Source of the DNA: Bacteroidota bacterium
GTDB lineage: Bacteria > Bacteroidota > Bacteroidia > Chitinophagales > Chitinophagaceae
DNA length: 33,805 bases
NCBI GenBank assembly: GCA_029573235.1
Contig: JAKQGX010000025.1
Coordinates: 1 to 33,805, forward strand
Reading direction: 5' to 3'
The notes under the pieces were generated by a model. The model was not told the origin of the DNA. It worked only from the letters and a program-made list of their open reading frames with translations, and did no database searches. Both the position numbers and the translations under genes were made by a program. Below are positions 1-8,390 of this stretch, in pieces (within the stretch, counting starts at the first letter, position 1; every line of letters starts with the position of its first letter).

Positions 1-282
1 AACATAGGTCTTCCACATCATGTCAAAGATGTTTTTTGAATATTGGGGAGAGTGGGGGTCTTTGTCTGTATCGGCATAGGCATGATGCATGCGGTGCATG
101 ATGGCATAAGCTCGCGTACTCAGATAAGACGAGCCTTGAAAGATAAATGTTAATACAAAGAAGAAGCGTTCCCATCCTTTGCTCATGGTGAAGGCGCCAT
201 GTGCTGCATAGCGGTGCTGAAAGAAGGTTTGACAAAACAAAGACAGATACCACTGTGCAATAAAGAAGATAATAACAGACAT
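1..282 (-). CDS. Fatty acid (acyl-CoA) desaturase, N-terminal part; cut by window start
   Basis: The minus-strand frame starting with ATG at 282 stays open to the window edge and gives 94 residues. It begins with a hydrophobic segment and contains two histidine boxes of membrane di-iron desaturases: H23-x4-H28 (HRYAAH) and H63-x2-H66-H67 (HRMHH), the latter followed by an Asp-rich stretch ([10 protein letters not shown]) typical of delta-9-type acyl-CoA/lipid desaturases. These boxes bind the two irons that activate oxygen to put a double bond into an acyl chain. The third histidine box would lie in the missing C-terminal part. A 95-residue frame overlapping this region on the same strand has no family features and is a shadow. 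Family is fairly certain; the exact substrate is not visible. Confidence 0.88.
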   Translation of the reverse strand, partial: MSVIIFFIAQWYLSLFCQTFFQHRYAAHGAFTMSKGWERFFFVLTFIFQGSSYLSTRAYAIMHRMHHAYADTDKDPHSPQYSKNIFDMMWKTYV

Positions 283-454
283 TTAGCTCTTTTATGAAAA
301 TATTTTGCAAGATTACGAAATGTAACTCTATTGTAAGAAAATGTTCTTATCAATATTATTCGTTCTACGGAGGTAAAAAATGATAATCACTTTTGGGAAG
401 GTGATTGAGAGGCAATATTTTTGTGCATTACACCTACTCATCCTAATAACTGAA

Positions 455-907
455 ATGATGTATCAAATAATTAGAACTAATTCCGACCATGTCGATTTTC
501 AAAAATTAGTATTGGAATTGGACAAAGATTTAGCCTTACGAAATGGAGATAGCAACGATTTTTTTGCCCAATACAATAAAATTGATTTAATAAATAATGT
601 TGTTGTTGCTTACGAAGCCAATAAGGTTGTTGGGTGTGGCGCCATGAAAATGTATCGCGATGGGGTTATGGAAATAAAAAGGATGTTTGTACCAAAAGAG
701 TATCGTGGACAAGGAATAGCAGGCAACATATTGAACGAATTGCAAGCTTGGGCAAAGGAACTAGGGTTCGAGAAGTGTATTTTGGAAACCGGTGACAAGA
801 TGGTTGAAGCCATCGGTTTGTACCAAAAAAGTGGTTTTATCACTATTCCAAATTATGGTCAATATGCTAATGTGAACAGCAGTATTTGTTTTGAAAAAGC
901 AATTTGA
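455..907 (+). CDS. GNAT family N-acetyltransferase
   Basis: A single GNAT domain of about 150 residues, transferring an acetyl group from acetyl-CoA to an unknown amine. The acetyl-CoA-binding motif A is visible as MEIKRMFVPKEYRGQGIAGN, with the R/Q-x-x-G-x-A signature (RGQGIA), followed by the family's ILETG...EAIGLYQKSGF end. The frame is open from an ATG at 380, which has a GGAGGT five bases upstream (369-374), but residues 1-25 from that start have no family match. The family as I know it begins at MMYQIIRTNS, hence ATG 455 (or 458). The gene looks richer in A+T than its neighbours and stands alone, so horizontal acquisition is possible. No terminator is obvious directly after it; a weak inverted repeat (GAATAT...ATATTC) follows. 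Confidence 0.82.
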   Translation: MMYQIIRTNSDHVDFQKLVLELDKDLALRNGDSNDFFAQYNKIDLINNVVVAYEANKVVGCGAMKMYRDGVMEIKRMFVPKEYRGQGIAGNILNELQAWAKELGFEKCILETGDKMVEAIGLYQKSGFITIPNYGQYANVNSSICFEKAI

Positions 908-978
908 TAAATCGTAGAATATACCACGAAAATGGCTTTCATATTCAATGCGATTGTGTTTTTGTTTCTCTAGTACAC

Positions 979-1008
979 AAAAAAACTGCTCCAAATAGTG
1001 GAGCAGTT
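979..1008 (-). terminator. Intrinsic terminator of the RlpA-like gene
   Basis: A perfect 9-bp inverted repeat, AACTGCTCC (984-992) and GGAGCAGTT (1000-1008), encloses a 7-base loop. Read on the minus strand it is followed by a run of T. It lies just past the stop codon of the minus-strand gene ending at 1034. Confidence 0.75.
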
Positions 1009-1033
1009 GAAATTTATGTTCAGATGTTTGTAG

Positions 1034-1474
1034 CTAAAGAGTATTATTGTTAGGCGATGTATTTTGTAATTGGGTCAAAATACCATTTCTTCCTTCTTCA
1101 TCGCTTACTACTTCTACTTTTACTTTTGCCAATCCGTTTTTGTGAAAGTTTAGTTTTTTGGCTGCAATGCTGGCGAGGTCTATTAAGCGTCTATTGTTTG
1201 CCGCCATACGGTCGTTTATTTTCACATAGCATATCTCGCCGTTGTTGGTATTGGTTACTTTCACATAGGTGCCCAACTTCAGTGTGTTGCTGGCAGCAGT
1301 GTATTTATTGTTGTTAAATATCTCCCCATTTGCCGTCTTTCTCCCTTCAAATTTATCATGGTAGAAGCTGGCAATACCGTCTTTTATCTCCGTTGCAATT
1401 TTTCGAATAGTGTTTTGAGCATGGCTACTAAAACTACAGGCAACTAATAGAATGATTATTGTCAATTTCCTCAT
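1034..1474 (-). CDS. Septal ring lytic transglycosylase RlpA-like (double-psi beta-barrel) protein
   Basis: The 146-residue product starts MRKLTIIILLVACSFSSHAQ, a signal peptide with a cleavage site near the final AQ, so it is exported. The remainder is an RlpA-like double-psi beta-barrel: GIASFYHDKFEGRKTANGE near the N-terminus and the second conserved block KINDRMAANNRRLIDLA. RlpA proteins bind or cleave glycan strands of peptidoglycan, but there is no SPOR domain, and in many short Bacteroidota members only the barrel is present. Enzymatic activity is therefore inference. The frame is open upstream to 1516, but that extension precedes the signal peptide, so ATG 1474 (or 1480) is preferred. 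It is monocistronic with a terminator after it. Confidence 0.88.
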   Translation of the reverse strand: MRKLTIIILLVACSFSSHAQNTIRKIATEIKDGIASFYHDKFEGRKTANGEIFNNNKYTAASNTLKLGTYVKVTNTNNGEICYVKINDRMAANNRRLIDLASIAAKKLNFHKNGLAKVKVEVVSDEEGRNGILTQLQNTSPNNNTL

Positions 1475-1562
1475 ACACATTACATATTTTTTGCAAAGGG
1501 AAAGAAAATTATCCAAATATCCAAATTGACATTAAGAAAAATTATCCTTTGAGTTGTTAAAA

Positions 1563-3323
1563 TTATCTATCGCCTCTTCTGGCTTTCCTTTCCGGAAACC
1601 CATTTGACATCCTTTCTCTATCACTGAAACGAGGCTTTCTATCCGTATTAAAACTTCTGTTATTGAAGTCTTTGTTAACGCCTCTTCCTTTTAATGTTGC
1701 CGCATCACTTCTTCCGTTATCTCTTCCTTTTTGTTCGGCTTCATCTATTCTTATCTTACGTCCTTTGTGTTTTTTGGTGGCAAGGGTTTCTTTGATAAAT
1801 GAGGCTGCATTTGCCGGTACATTAAAGAAACTGGCCATTTCTCTTACGGTGGCACGACTAATAAGATGCGATTCTAAATCGGTTGCATCTACAAGGAAAC
1901 GCACTAATTTTTCTGCATTTTCAATACCGTCTTTAGCACCTATGTTAATGAATAAACGCACGGATTTATCTGAGTTATCCTGATTATTATTCCCAAATCC
2001 GGCATTGAGATCGTCTGCGTGTTGGTAATTATCAATGGTGTCCTTTAATTGCAGCCACATGAGTCTTTTTATTAACTCGTCCTTTTCCATCTGCTCAAAA
2101 CGTTCATGAATGCTTTGCCAATAAAGGTCTGCAAAGTTTTTTTGCGGTTTTGCAGTTTCTATTTGCTCGAGGAAATAAAAGAGTCTTTTACGCACTACTT
2201 CTGCACCGTCGGGTATGTCACATTTCGTAAAGCGTTGTTTCACCAATTTTTCAATTTGACGAATGGTACCAATTTCCTTAGGTGTTACAATGCTCATACA
2301 AATACCGGATTTACCGGCACGGGCTGTTCTACCGCTGCGGTGGGTATATACTTCAGGGTCGTCGGGTAGTTCTACATTGATGACGTGGCTGATATCGTTT
2401 ACATCAATACCGCGTGCGGCAACGTCTGTGGCAACAATAGCTTGTAGGCTTTTGTTTTTAAAGCGCTCCATCACTTTGCTACGCATTTTCTGATCCATAT
2501 CACCGTGTAAAGGACTTACATGATACCCTTGTTTCATCAGCTTTTCAGCTATTTCTTGACAGTCTTGTTTGGTTCTTACGAAGATGATACCGTAAATACC
2601 AGGAGTAAAATCCAACAATCGTTGCAAGGTTTCGAATCGAAGGTGGCGTTGTGTGACGTAGTATTGGTGGTCGATGTTTTCGTTGGTTGTATTGGCCGTA
2701 GCTACCGCATATTCTTTCCATTGGCTCATGAAGCGTTTGGCAATACCGCGCACTTCGTTATTCATAGTGGCAGAAAACAACCAAGTGTATTGGCGAGCCA
2801 GTGTATTTTTTAAGATAAAATCAATGTCTTCACGGAAGCCCATGTTGAGCATTTCGTCGGCTTCATCTAATACAACAAATTGAACATGCTCTAAAGAAAG
2901 TGCTTTGCGTTCCAATAAGTCAATAAGTCTTCCCGGTGTGGCAACTACTACTTGTGGATGCGTCTTTAACTCTCTAATTTGTCCGCCAATAGGCACTCCA
3001 CCATATACGGCTGTGGTTTTTAATCCACGCATGTAACAACTGTATTTCTTAAACTCTTCTTGTATTTGCATACAAAGTTCGCGGGTGGGCGAGAGTACTA
3101 GTGCTTGCACATCACGACGCCCTACATCCATATGGTGCAATAAAGGCAATCCGAATGCAGCCGTTTTTCCCGTACCGGTTTGAGCAAGTCCAATAATGTC
3201 TGTAGGGTCTGAAAGGAGGTGAGGAATTACTTTTGCTTGAATTGGGGTGGGAGTTTCGAAACCCATATCGGCAACTGCCTGGGTCAATTCCTCTCGCAAA
3301 GAGAGGCTAGAAAATGTTATCAT
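1563..3323 (-). CDS. DEAD-box ATP-dependent RNA helicase with DbpA-type RNA-binding domain
   Basis: A full-length 586-residue DEAD-box helicase that uses ATP to unwind or remodel RNA, probably in ribosome assembly or cold adaptation like DeaD/CsdA. The motifs come in order: Q motif TPTPIQ (24-29), motif I AQTGTGKT (47-54), PTREL (79-83), TPGR (129-132), DEAD (153-156), SAT (184-186), ATDVAARGID (298-307) and HRSGRTAR (328-335). A DbpA-like RNA-binding fold spans roughly 453-527 (RLFINIGAKDGI...), and a basic Gly/Arg/Asn tail runs 519-586. The tail is likely an unstructured RNA-contact region. A TACCTTTG -7 element lies 35 bases upstream. It is divergent from queG. Whether it is the DeaD, CsdA or DbpA orthologue cannot be told from this sequence alone. 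Confidence 0.96.
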   Translation of the reverse strand: MITFSSLSLREELTQAVADMGFETPTPIQAKVIPHLLSDPTDIIGLAQTGTGKTAAFGLPLLHHMDVGRRDVQALVLSPTRELCMQIQEEFKKYSCYMRGLKTTAVYGGVPIGGQIRELKTHPQVVVATPGRLIDLLERKALSLEHVQFVVLDEADEMLNMGFREDIDFILKNTLARQYTWLFSATMNNEVRGIAKRFMSQWKEYAVATANTTNENIDHQYYVTQRHLRFETLQRLLDFTPGIYGIIFVRTKQDCQEIAEKLMKQGYHVSPLHGDMDQKMRSKVMERFKNKSLQAIVATDVAARGIDVNDISHVINVELPDDPEVYTHRSGRTARAGKSGICMSIVTPKEIGTIRQIEKLVKQRFTKCDIPDGAEVVRKRLFYFLEQIETAKPQKNFADLYWQSIHERFEQMEKDELIKRLMWLQLKDTIDNYQHADDLNAGFGNNNQDNSDKSVRLFINIGAKDGIENAEKLVRFLVDATDLESHLISRATVREMASFFNVPANAASFIKETLATKKHKGRKIRIDEAEQKGRDNGRSDAATLKGRGVNKDFNNRSFNTDRKPRFSDRERMSNGFPERKARRGDR

Positions 3324-3357
3324 TAATAAATGAACTAAATTTTAAATAAAATATCGG

Positions 3358-3365
3358 CAAAGGTA
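3358..3365 (-). promoter_or_regulatory. Promoter -7 element of the DEAD-box helicase gene
   Basis: TACCTTTG on the minus strand matches the Bacteroidota -7 consensus TAnnTTTG. A TTTC sits about 18 bases upstream as a weak -33 element. It predicts a leader of about 25-30 bases before ATG 3323. Confidence 0.5.
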
Positions 3366-3391
3366 ACGTAATATCGTTGATGCGAAACGTT

Positions 3392-3399
3392 TATTTTTG
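3392..3399 (+). promoter_or_regulatory. Promoter -7 element of queG
   Basis: TATTTTTG fits TAnnTTTG on the plus strand, about 50 bases before the queG start. I see no good -33 TTTG at the usual spacing, so this is tentative. It is back to back with the helicase promoter. Confidence 0.4.
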
Positions 3400-3450
3400 T
3401 TAAGTGAATTGTTATCCCAATAAGGCTATGGCATATTCTTATCAATAATT

Positions 3451-4395
3451 TTGCAAGGAATTTTGTATTCGGAAAAAAATAAAGAGAAAATAAAAGAGGA
3501 AGCCATCCGTCTGGGATTCCAATCGATGGGGGTGGCAAAGGCTGCTTTTATGGAGGAAGATGCACGTGCCTTGGAGCAATGGTTGCATAAGGGCTATCAT
3601 GGCAAAATGCAATACATGGAAAATTATTTTGACCTCCGAACCGACCCCCGAAAATTAGTGCCGGGAGCCCAATCGGTTATTACTCTGACTTACAATTATT
3701 ATCCAGCTGAGACGGCAAAAGTTACAAATCCCAAAATTGCAAAATACGCATGGGGTACTGATTATCATTTTGTTATTCGTGATAAGCTCAACCAATTGTT
3801 GAATTTTATTTATGAACAAGTTGGAGCCATTGAAGGAAGGGGATTTGTAGATAGTGCACCTGTATTGGAACGAAGCTGGGCAACACGTAGCGGGTTGGGG
3901 TGGATAGGTAAAAATGCTAATTTGATAAACAAGCAAACCGGCTCCTTTTTCTTTATTGCCACGTTGATATCAGATTTAGAACTGCCACCGGATGCTCCAT
4001 TCCCTACCGACCATTGTGGTACCTGCACGCGTTGCTTGGATGCCTGCCCGACAGGAGCAATCGTAGCCCCTCAAAAAATTGATGGAAGCAAATGTATTTC
4101 CTATCTTACCATCGAATTGAAAGATGCCCTCTTGCCCGTCGATATACAACATCAATTAGAAGGTTGGGCATTTGGTTGTGATATTTGCCAAGACGTGTGT
4201 CCTTGGAATCGGTTTTCGAAGCCCCATCAAGAACCCTATTTTACACCTTTGCCCGAAATATTAAACCTTTCCTTAAGAGAATGGGAGGAAATGAGCGAAG
4301 AAGCCTTCCGAAAGATTTTTAAAAACTCCCCTTTGAAAAGAACCAAGTGGCAAGGGATTCAGCGAAATATTAAGGCTATAAAGGACGCGCTATAA
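3451..4395 (+). CDS. queG: tRNA epoxyqueuosine(34) reductase
   Basis: A 314-residue QueG, the cobalamin- and iron-sulfur-dependent enzyme that reduces epoxyqueuosine to queuosine at tRNA position 34, in the cytoplasm. The DUF1730 N-terminal domain is present with the VDSAPVLERSWA segment (133-144), whose Asp134 corresponds to the catalytic acid. Two 4Fe-4S ferredoxin-type clusters follow: C189, C192, C195, C199 (CGTCTRCLDACP) and C243, C246, C250 (CDICQDVCPWN), with C215 between. An in-frame TAA at 3421 limits the start; there is no ATG, so TTG 3451 is used (TTG 3463 is the alternative), and the homologous region KEKIKEEAIRLGF begins soon after. No other queuosine gene is in the window. Confidence 0.96.
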   Translation: MQGILYSEKNKEKIKEEAIRLGFQSMGVAKAAFMEEDARALEQWLHKGYHGKMQYMENYFDLRTDPRKLVPGAQSVITLTYNYYPAETAKVTNPKIAKYAWGTDYHFVIRDKLNQLLNFIYEQVGAIEGRGFVDSAPVLERSWATRSGLGWIGKNANLINKQTGSFFFIATLISDLELPPDAPFPTDHCGTCTRCLDACPTGAIVAPQKIDGSKCISYLTIELKDALLPVDIQHQLEGWAFGCDICQDVCPWNRFSKPHQEPYFTPLPEILNLSLREWEEMSEEAFRKIFKNSPLKRTKWQGIQRNIKAIKDAL

Positions 4396-4425
4396 AATTC
4401 GATAGCAAAAACCTATATTTATCGA

Positions 4426-6144
4426 ATGAGACAACAACTGTTTCGAACCAAATCGGTAGCGTTAATTCAAAAGGAGTCGGCTGCCGGATTTTCTGACTCA
4501 CATGGCACACCTGACCACTTGCGTCGGGTATTAGGAGTGAAGGATCTCACCTTTATGGGCATCGCTGCAATTGTGGGCGCCGGTATTTTTTCTACTATTG
4601 GCACGGCCAGCTATGAAGGTGGTCCGGGAATAATTTTACTTTTTATTATCGTTTCTATTGCCTGTGGCTTTTCGGCTGTTTGTTATGCGGAATTTGCCAG
4701 CATGGTGCCCGTTGCCGGTAGTGCTTATACTTATTCTTATGTAGCATTTGGAGAAATTGTTGCTTGGATTATTGGTTGGGACTTACTCATGGAATATGCT
4801 ATTGGCAATATTGCCGTAGCCATTTCTTGGAGCGATTATTTTACTTCATTATTAGACAATGGTCTTGTAATTGCCGGCAGTCACATACATTATCATATTC
4901 CTGATTATCTGACGATGGATTATTGGACAGCCAAAGAGGGGGCATCAGCGGCCGCACAAGCAGCTTGGAATACGGCGCCTCAATTGGGAACCATACGGAT
5001 CATCTGCGATTTGCCGGCATTTCTGATCACTTTTATTATTACGTGGGTAATATATGTAGGTATTAAAGAAAGCAAGCGAATGACCAACGCCATGGTATGG
5101 TTGAAGATGGGGGTTATTGCATTAGTGATTATCGCAGGGGCTTTTTATGTACAGCCTGAAAATTGGACTCCGTTTTTACCCAATGGTATGAGTGGTGTGT
5201 TGGCAGGTACGGCTGCCGTATTCTTTTCCTATATTGGTTTTGATGCTATCAGCACCACGGCAGAAGAATGCAAAAATCCACAGCGCGACCTGCCCAAAGC
5301 TATGTTCAATGCATTGATCATTTGTACCATCGTGTATATGCTTATTGCTATTGTTTTAACAGGTATGGTTAGCTATACCGAACTGAATATTGGCGACCCG
5401 CTTGCTTATGTTTTCCAGGCGAATCATTTGGACTGGCTTGCCGGCATTGTATCGGTAAGTGCAATAATAGCTACCGCCAGTGTGTTGCTGGTGTTTCAAT
5501 TGGGACAACCACGCATTTGGATGAGCATGAGCAGAGACGGGTTGCTGCCTCCCGTTTTTTCGCGTATTCATCCGAAGTATAAAACCCCTTCTTTCTCTAC
5601 CATTCTTACAGGGCTAGTAGTGGGTATTCCGGCATTGTTCATGAATTTGTCCGAAGTAGTGGCTTTATGCAGCGTGGGAACCTTGTTTGCCTTCGTATTG
5701 GTTTGTGGAGGTATCTTGCGTTTGCAAAACAATCCCAATAAACCACAAAGCCGTTTTAAAACACCGTATATAAATGGCAAATGGGTCGTGCCAATTCTGT
5801 TTGTAACCACGCTTGTTTTGTATCAATATTTTTCGGAAAACGGTATTATGGGATTTTTTGAAATAGATGTAGTAAACGAAAAAAGTGGATGGCAATTTTG
5901 GCGTGAAAAAATACCTTATCTAGCGTTTGGGATATTGTTCCTCATCATGTCTGTATTATCCTTTCTGAAAAACTATTCCCTCATTCCCGTATTAGGATTC
6001 CTGAGTTGTTCTTACTTGCTTTGCGAGTCGGGGGCAACCAATTGGGAGCGATTCTTAATATGGTTAGCCATTGGATTGGTGATCTATTTTTTATACGGAA
6101 AAAAACATAGTAAACTGGCGAAGGTTGATTCCTCTGAGGCATAG
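4426..6144 (+). CDS. APC family amino acid permease (cationic amino acid transporter type)
   Basis: A 572-residue inner-membrane protein with at least twelve hydrophobic segments. The first helix carries the APC signature GIAAIVGAGIFSTIG (about 44-58). The region YIGFDAISTTAEECKNPQRD (about 270-290) is typical of the YfnA/CAT-like subgroup that imports amino acids by proton symport or exchange. The C-terminus has two further helices and a basic cytoplasmic end. A long hydrophilic insertion (about 150-180, DYLTMDYWTAKEGAS...) sits between early helices. It starts 30 bases after queG on the same strand and may be cotranscribed with it. The substrate is inferred from the subgroup only. Confidence 0.93.
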   Translation: MRQQLFRTKSVALIQKESAAGFSDSHGTPDHLRRVLGVKDLTFMGIAAIVGAGIFSTIGTASYEGGPGIILLFIIVSIACGFSAVCYAEFASMVPVAGSAYTYSYVAFGEIVAWIIGWDLLMEYAIGNIAVAISWSDYFTSLLDNGLVIAGSHIHYHIPDYLTMDYWTAKEGASAAAQAAWNTAPQLGTIRIICDLPAFLITFIITWVIYVGIKESKRMTNAMVWLKMGVIALVIIAGAFYVQPENWTPFLPNGMSGVLAGTAAVFFSYIGFDAISTTAEECKNPQRDLPKAMFNALIICTIVYMLIAIVLTGMVSYTELNIGDPLAYVFQANHLDWLAGIVSVSAIIATASVLLVFQLGQPRIWMSMSRDGLLPPVFSRIHPKYKTPSFSTILTGLVVGIPALFMNLSEVVALCSVGTLFAFVLVCGGILRLQNNPNKPQSRFKTPYINGKWVVPILFVTTLVLYQYFSENGIMGFFEIDVVNEKSGWQFWREKIPYLAFGILFLIMSVLSFLKNYSLIPVLGFLSCSYLLCESGATNWERFLIWLAIGLVIYFLYGKKHSKLAKVDSSEA

Positions 6145-6235
6145 CACTGGAGCAATAGTGTCGGATATGCTTGGCGTTTTCACCGACCCGAAGTCTCCAT
6201 TCACCGACCCAAATGGGTGTGCTACCTATATTGCC

Positions 6236-6266
6236 TTGTACACTATTAATAGCAGCTGTAGTATTG
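6236..6266 (+). promoter_or_regulatory. Promoter of the liaF-like/lytS/lytR operon
   Basis: TTG (6236-6238), 20 bases, then TAGTATTG (6259-6266), one mismatch from TAnnTTTG. It would leave a leader of about 10 bases before ATG 6282. Confidence 0.4.
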
Positions 6267-6281
6267 CATAAAATTTATATC

Positions 6282-7061
6282 ATGCAAAATACAAACAACG
6301 ATTGGAACGACTCACAAGAAAAAATACATCGCCCCAACCGTCCCGACTTCGAACGCTATAAAGCAAAACGAAAAGTAGGTTTGGGTTTGGTAGTAATAGT
6401 CATCGGCTTGGTTGTGTTGTTGAAACAGTTAGGGCTGAGTATTTATTTACCCATCCGTGAATTTTGGCCATACATTCTTATTATTATCGGTTTGATTGTT
6501 GGATTGAAAAACCGTTTCCGTTCGGCAGGTCCGTTGATTATGATTATTATTGGTATTGCTTTTGCCATTCCTTCTTTTCAATTTATGGTTGGCGATACCG
6601 TCGTGCGTTCTACCAAATTGGTAGCGCCCATCTTGCTTATATTAATAGGCTTGTACTTCCTTTTTGGTAAAAAAAAAATGCACAGTTCCTGTGCTCCAAA
6701 TACCTCCATTCGAGATGAAAACTACCTAAATTCTGAAGTGATGTTTGGTGGATCAAAAGAAGTGATTACGTCAAAGACGTTTAATGGTGGAGAGGTATCC
6801 GTACTGTTTGCCGGTGCAGAAATAAACTTAACACAGGCAGAAGCTACCAACCATGTAATTTATCTAAATATGCAAGTAGTCTTTGGTGGTTGCGAGCTGC
6901 TTATTCCTTCGCATTGGGATGTGAAAAACGAAATGTTTGTGGCATTGGGCAGTGTAGATGATAAAAGATTACTGCGTACCAAAGATGCCAATACGCAACG
7001 CACGACGCTCATATTAAAAGGTACTTGTGTGTTTGGTGGGGTAGATGTAAAATCGTATTAA
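6282..7061 (+). CDS. LiaF-like membrane protein (cell-wall-active antibiotic response family)
   Basis: The product has 259 residues. After a charged N-terminus (about 1-32) come four short hydrophobic segments in two pairs, with the LiaI/LiaF-type pattern FWPYILIIIGLIVGLKN. A cytoplasmic or peripheral C-terminal half follows with repeated FGG motifs (VMFGGSKEVI, VVFGGCELLI, CVFGGVDVKS) that form the LiaF C-terminal beta-helix-like domain. In Firmicutes LiaF inhibits a histidine kinase until the envelope is damaged. Here it heads an operon with a LytS-type kinase and LytTR regulator, so a similar sensor-inhibitor role is inferred. The frame is open from TTG 6171, but ATG 6282 directly precedes the conserved region and follows a promoter-like element. 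Confidence 0.85.
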   Translation: MQNTNNDWNDSQEKIHRPNRPDFERYKAKRKVGLGLVVIVIGLVVLLKQLGLSIYLPIREFWPYILIIIGLIVGLKNRFRSAGPLIMIIIGIAFAIPSFQFMVGDTVVRSTKLVAPILLILIGLYFLFGKKKMHSSCAPNTSIRDENYLNSEVMFGGSKEVITSKTFNGGEVSVLFAGAEINLTQAEATNHVIYLNMQVVFGGCELLIPSHWDVKNEMFVALGSVDDKRLLRTKDANTQRTTLILKGTCVFGGVDVKSY

Positions 7062-7064
7062 GCC

Positions 7065-7352
7065 ATGCAGTCATACATTGCACAGTTAGTATTTGGTATC
7101 TATTGCGATGGTGCTTTTACAGACCAATACGACCAACAAGTGCGCCTCATAAATGCACCGCATACAGATGCTGCCTACGAAGCAGCACTAACATTGGGTA
7201 ATTCGCTGTCAGAGTCTTTTTGGGATAGAAACGGACGAAAAATGGATTGGAGTTTCTTATCCGTGCTGGAGGTGATGCCCATTGAGTTGGAATCTGGTTC
7301 CCTATTATTTTCTTTTATCAAGGAACAAAAACCGATTGGTTTAGAAAATTAA
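7065..7352 (+). CDS. DUF4288-like small protein
   Basis: A 95-residue soluble protein with no signal peptide or membrane segment. It starts three bases after the LiaF-like gene and ends 15 bases before the kinase gene, so it belongs to the same operon. Its pattern, a strand containing YIAQLVFGIYCDG, a run of Ala-rich helix (DAAYEAALTLGNSLSE), then WSFLSVLEVMPIE, resembles DUF4288 proteins as I remember them. No function is known for that family. Its place between a membrane inhibitor-like protein and a sensor kinase suggests a role in the signalling circuit, which is inference only. Confidence 0.75.
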   Translation: MQSYIAQLVFGIYCDGAFTDQYDQQVRLINAPHTDAAYEAALTLGNSLSESFWDRNGRKMDWSFLSVLEVMPIELESGSLLFSFIKEQKPIGLEN

Positions 7353-7367
7353 AAACTAAAAAAACAC

Positions 7368-8390
7368 TTGCAGCTTTTCAAAGACACGTTCCGATTTCCT
7401 TTGCTACTATGGCTGATTGCTGCCATAGTAGGCACGTGTGCAGTATATTATGCTGAAGGGAAGATAGGCTATGCCATTACCGACGGGCTTACCAGTGCTA
7501 CCGCATTTACCCTTACCGTAATGGCAGCCTTATACATAATGCGCAGCTATCCTACATATGTGGCAGCTATTGCTTATGCCATTCTGATAGGATGTGCAGC
7601 AGGTATTGTGTCCAACTCATTAGCCGGTTTGTTGTTTCACCTTATCAACGATGTGCCTGCTGATAACGCCTTGTACGAAAATGCTGCCAGTGCAAGATTT
7701 TTGGCGCATTGCATAGCTGCTTGTTGGGCTATCTCCTTTCATGTACTAAAAGAAAAAAACAATTCATTAGAGGAAAAAATAAATCGCATTGCTGATGTAG
7801 CCACCTTGCACAAAGAGGCAGAACTTTTTAAACTCAGGCAACAAATACAACCACATTTTTTATACAATAGTCTTAATTCTATCAACTCCCTCATCTTGAT
7901 AAACCCTTCGCAGGCGCAGCTCATGATTGGAAAGTTGTCTGATTTTTTACGCTTATCCGTAAAGCGAGACACACACGGTGTGGTGTTATTGTCCGATGAG
8001 TTGGATTATATCAACACGTATTTAGACATCGAAACATTGCGCTTTAATGACCGATTGAAGGTTTCCATCACCGGCTCGTATCAACCCCATACTACCATTC
8101 CTCCCTTTTTAGTGCAACCCATTTTAGAGAATGCTATTAAATATGGGTTGTATGGTAATACCGGCGAAGTATTGATTCCTATTCATATTTCCGATACGGA
8201 TACCTTGTTGCAATTGCGCATCGAAAACCCCGTGAATGACGAAAATATGCCCACAGTGGGCACGGGCTTTGGTTTGGAAGGAATTCGTCGTCGTTTGTTT
8301 TTGTTATTTGGTAGGGATGATTTGCTTCGTGCCGAAAGAGAAAATAGTACCTTCATCACCACTATAAGAATCCCCCAACAAGATGCATAA
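7368..8390 (+). CDS. LytS/YehU-type sensor histidine kinase
   Basis: A 340-residue membrane kinase. Four hydrophobic segments occupy about 10-30, 38-58, 63-90 and 110-125, and a short coiled coil precedes the kinase core. The phospho-acceptor box is LRQQIQPHFLYNSLNSI with His163, the N-box is PILENAIKYG (251-260) and the G-box GTGFGLEGIRRRL (298-310). This is the short HisKA_7TM-lacking His_kinase/HATPase arrangement that pairs with LytTR regulators. There is no extracytoplasmic sensor domain, so signal input probably comes through its membrane helices or partners such as the LiaF-like protein. The start is TTG, as no ATG is available. It overlaps the regulator gene by eight bases. Confidence 0.94.
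   Translation: MQLFKDTFRFPLLLWLIAAIVGTCAVYYAEGKIGYAITDGLTSATAFTLTVMAALYIMRSYPTYVAAIAYAILIGCAAGIVSNSLAGLLFHLINDVPADNALYENAASARFLAHCIAACWAISFHVLKEKNNSLEEKINRIADVATLHKEAELFKLRQQIQPHFLYNSLNSINSLILINPSQAQLMIGKLSDFLRLSVKRDTHGVVLLSDELDYINTYLDIETLRFNDRLKVSITGSYQPHTTIPPFLVQPILENAIKYGLYGNTGEVLIPIHISDTDTLLQLRIENPVNDENMPTVGTGFGLEGIRRRLFLLFGRDDLLRAERENSTFITTIRIPQQDA

Noticed and set aside
23-310. A 95-residue minus-strand frame at the window start
   Set aside because: It overlaps the desaturase frame on the same strand, has no family features, and the histidine boxes are read in the other frame.
3324-3450. A preQ1 riboswitch upstream of queG
   Set aside because: No preQ1-type stem-loop with an A-rich tail is visible, and the region is explained by divergent promoters.
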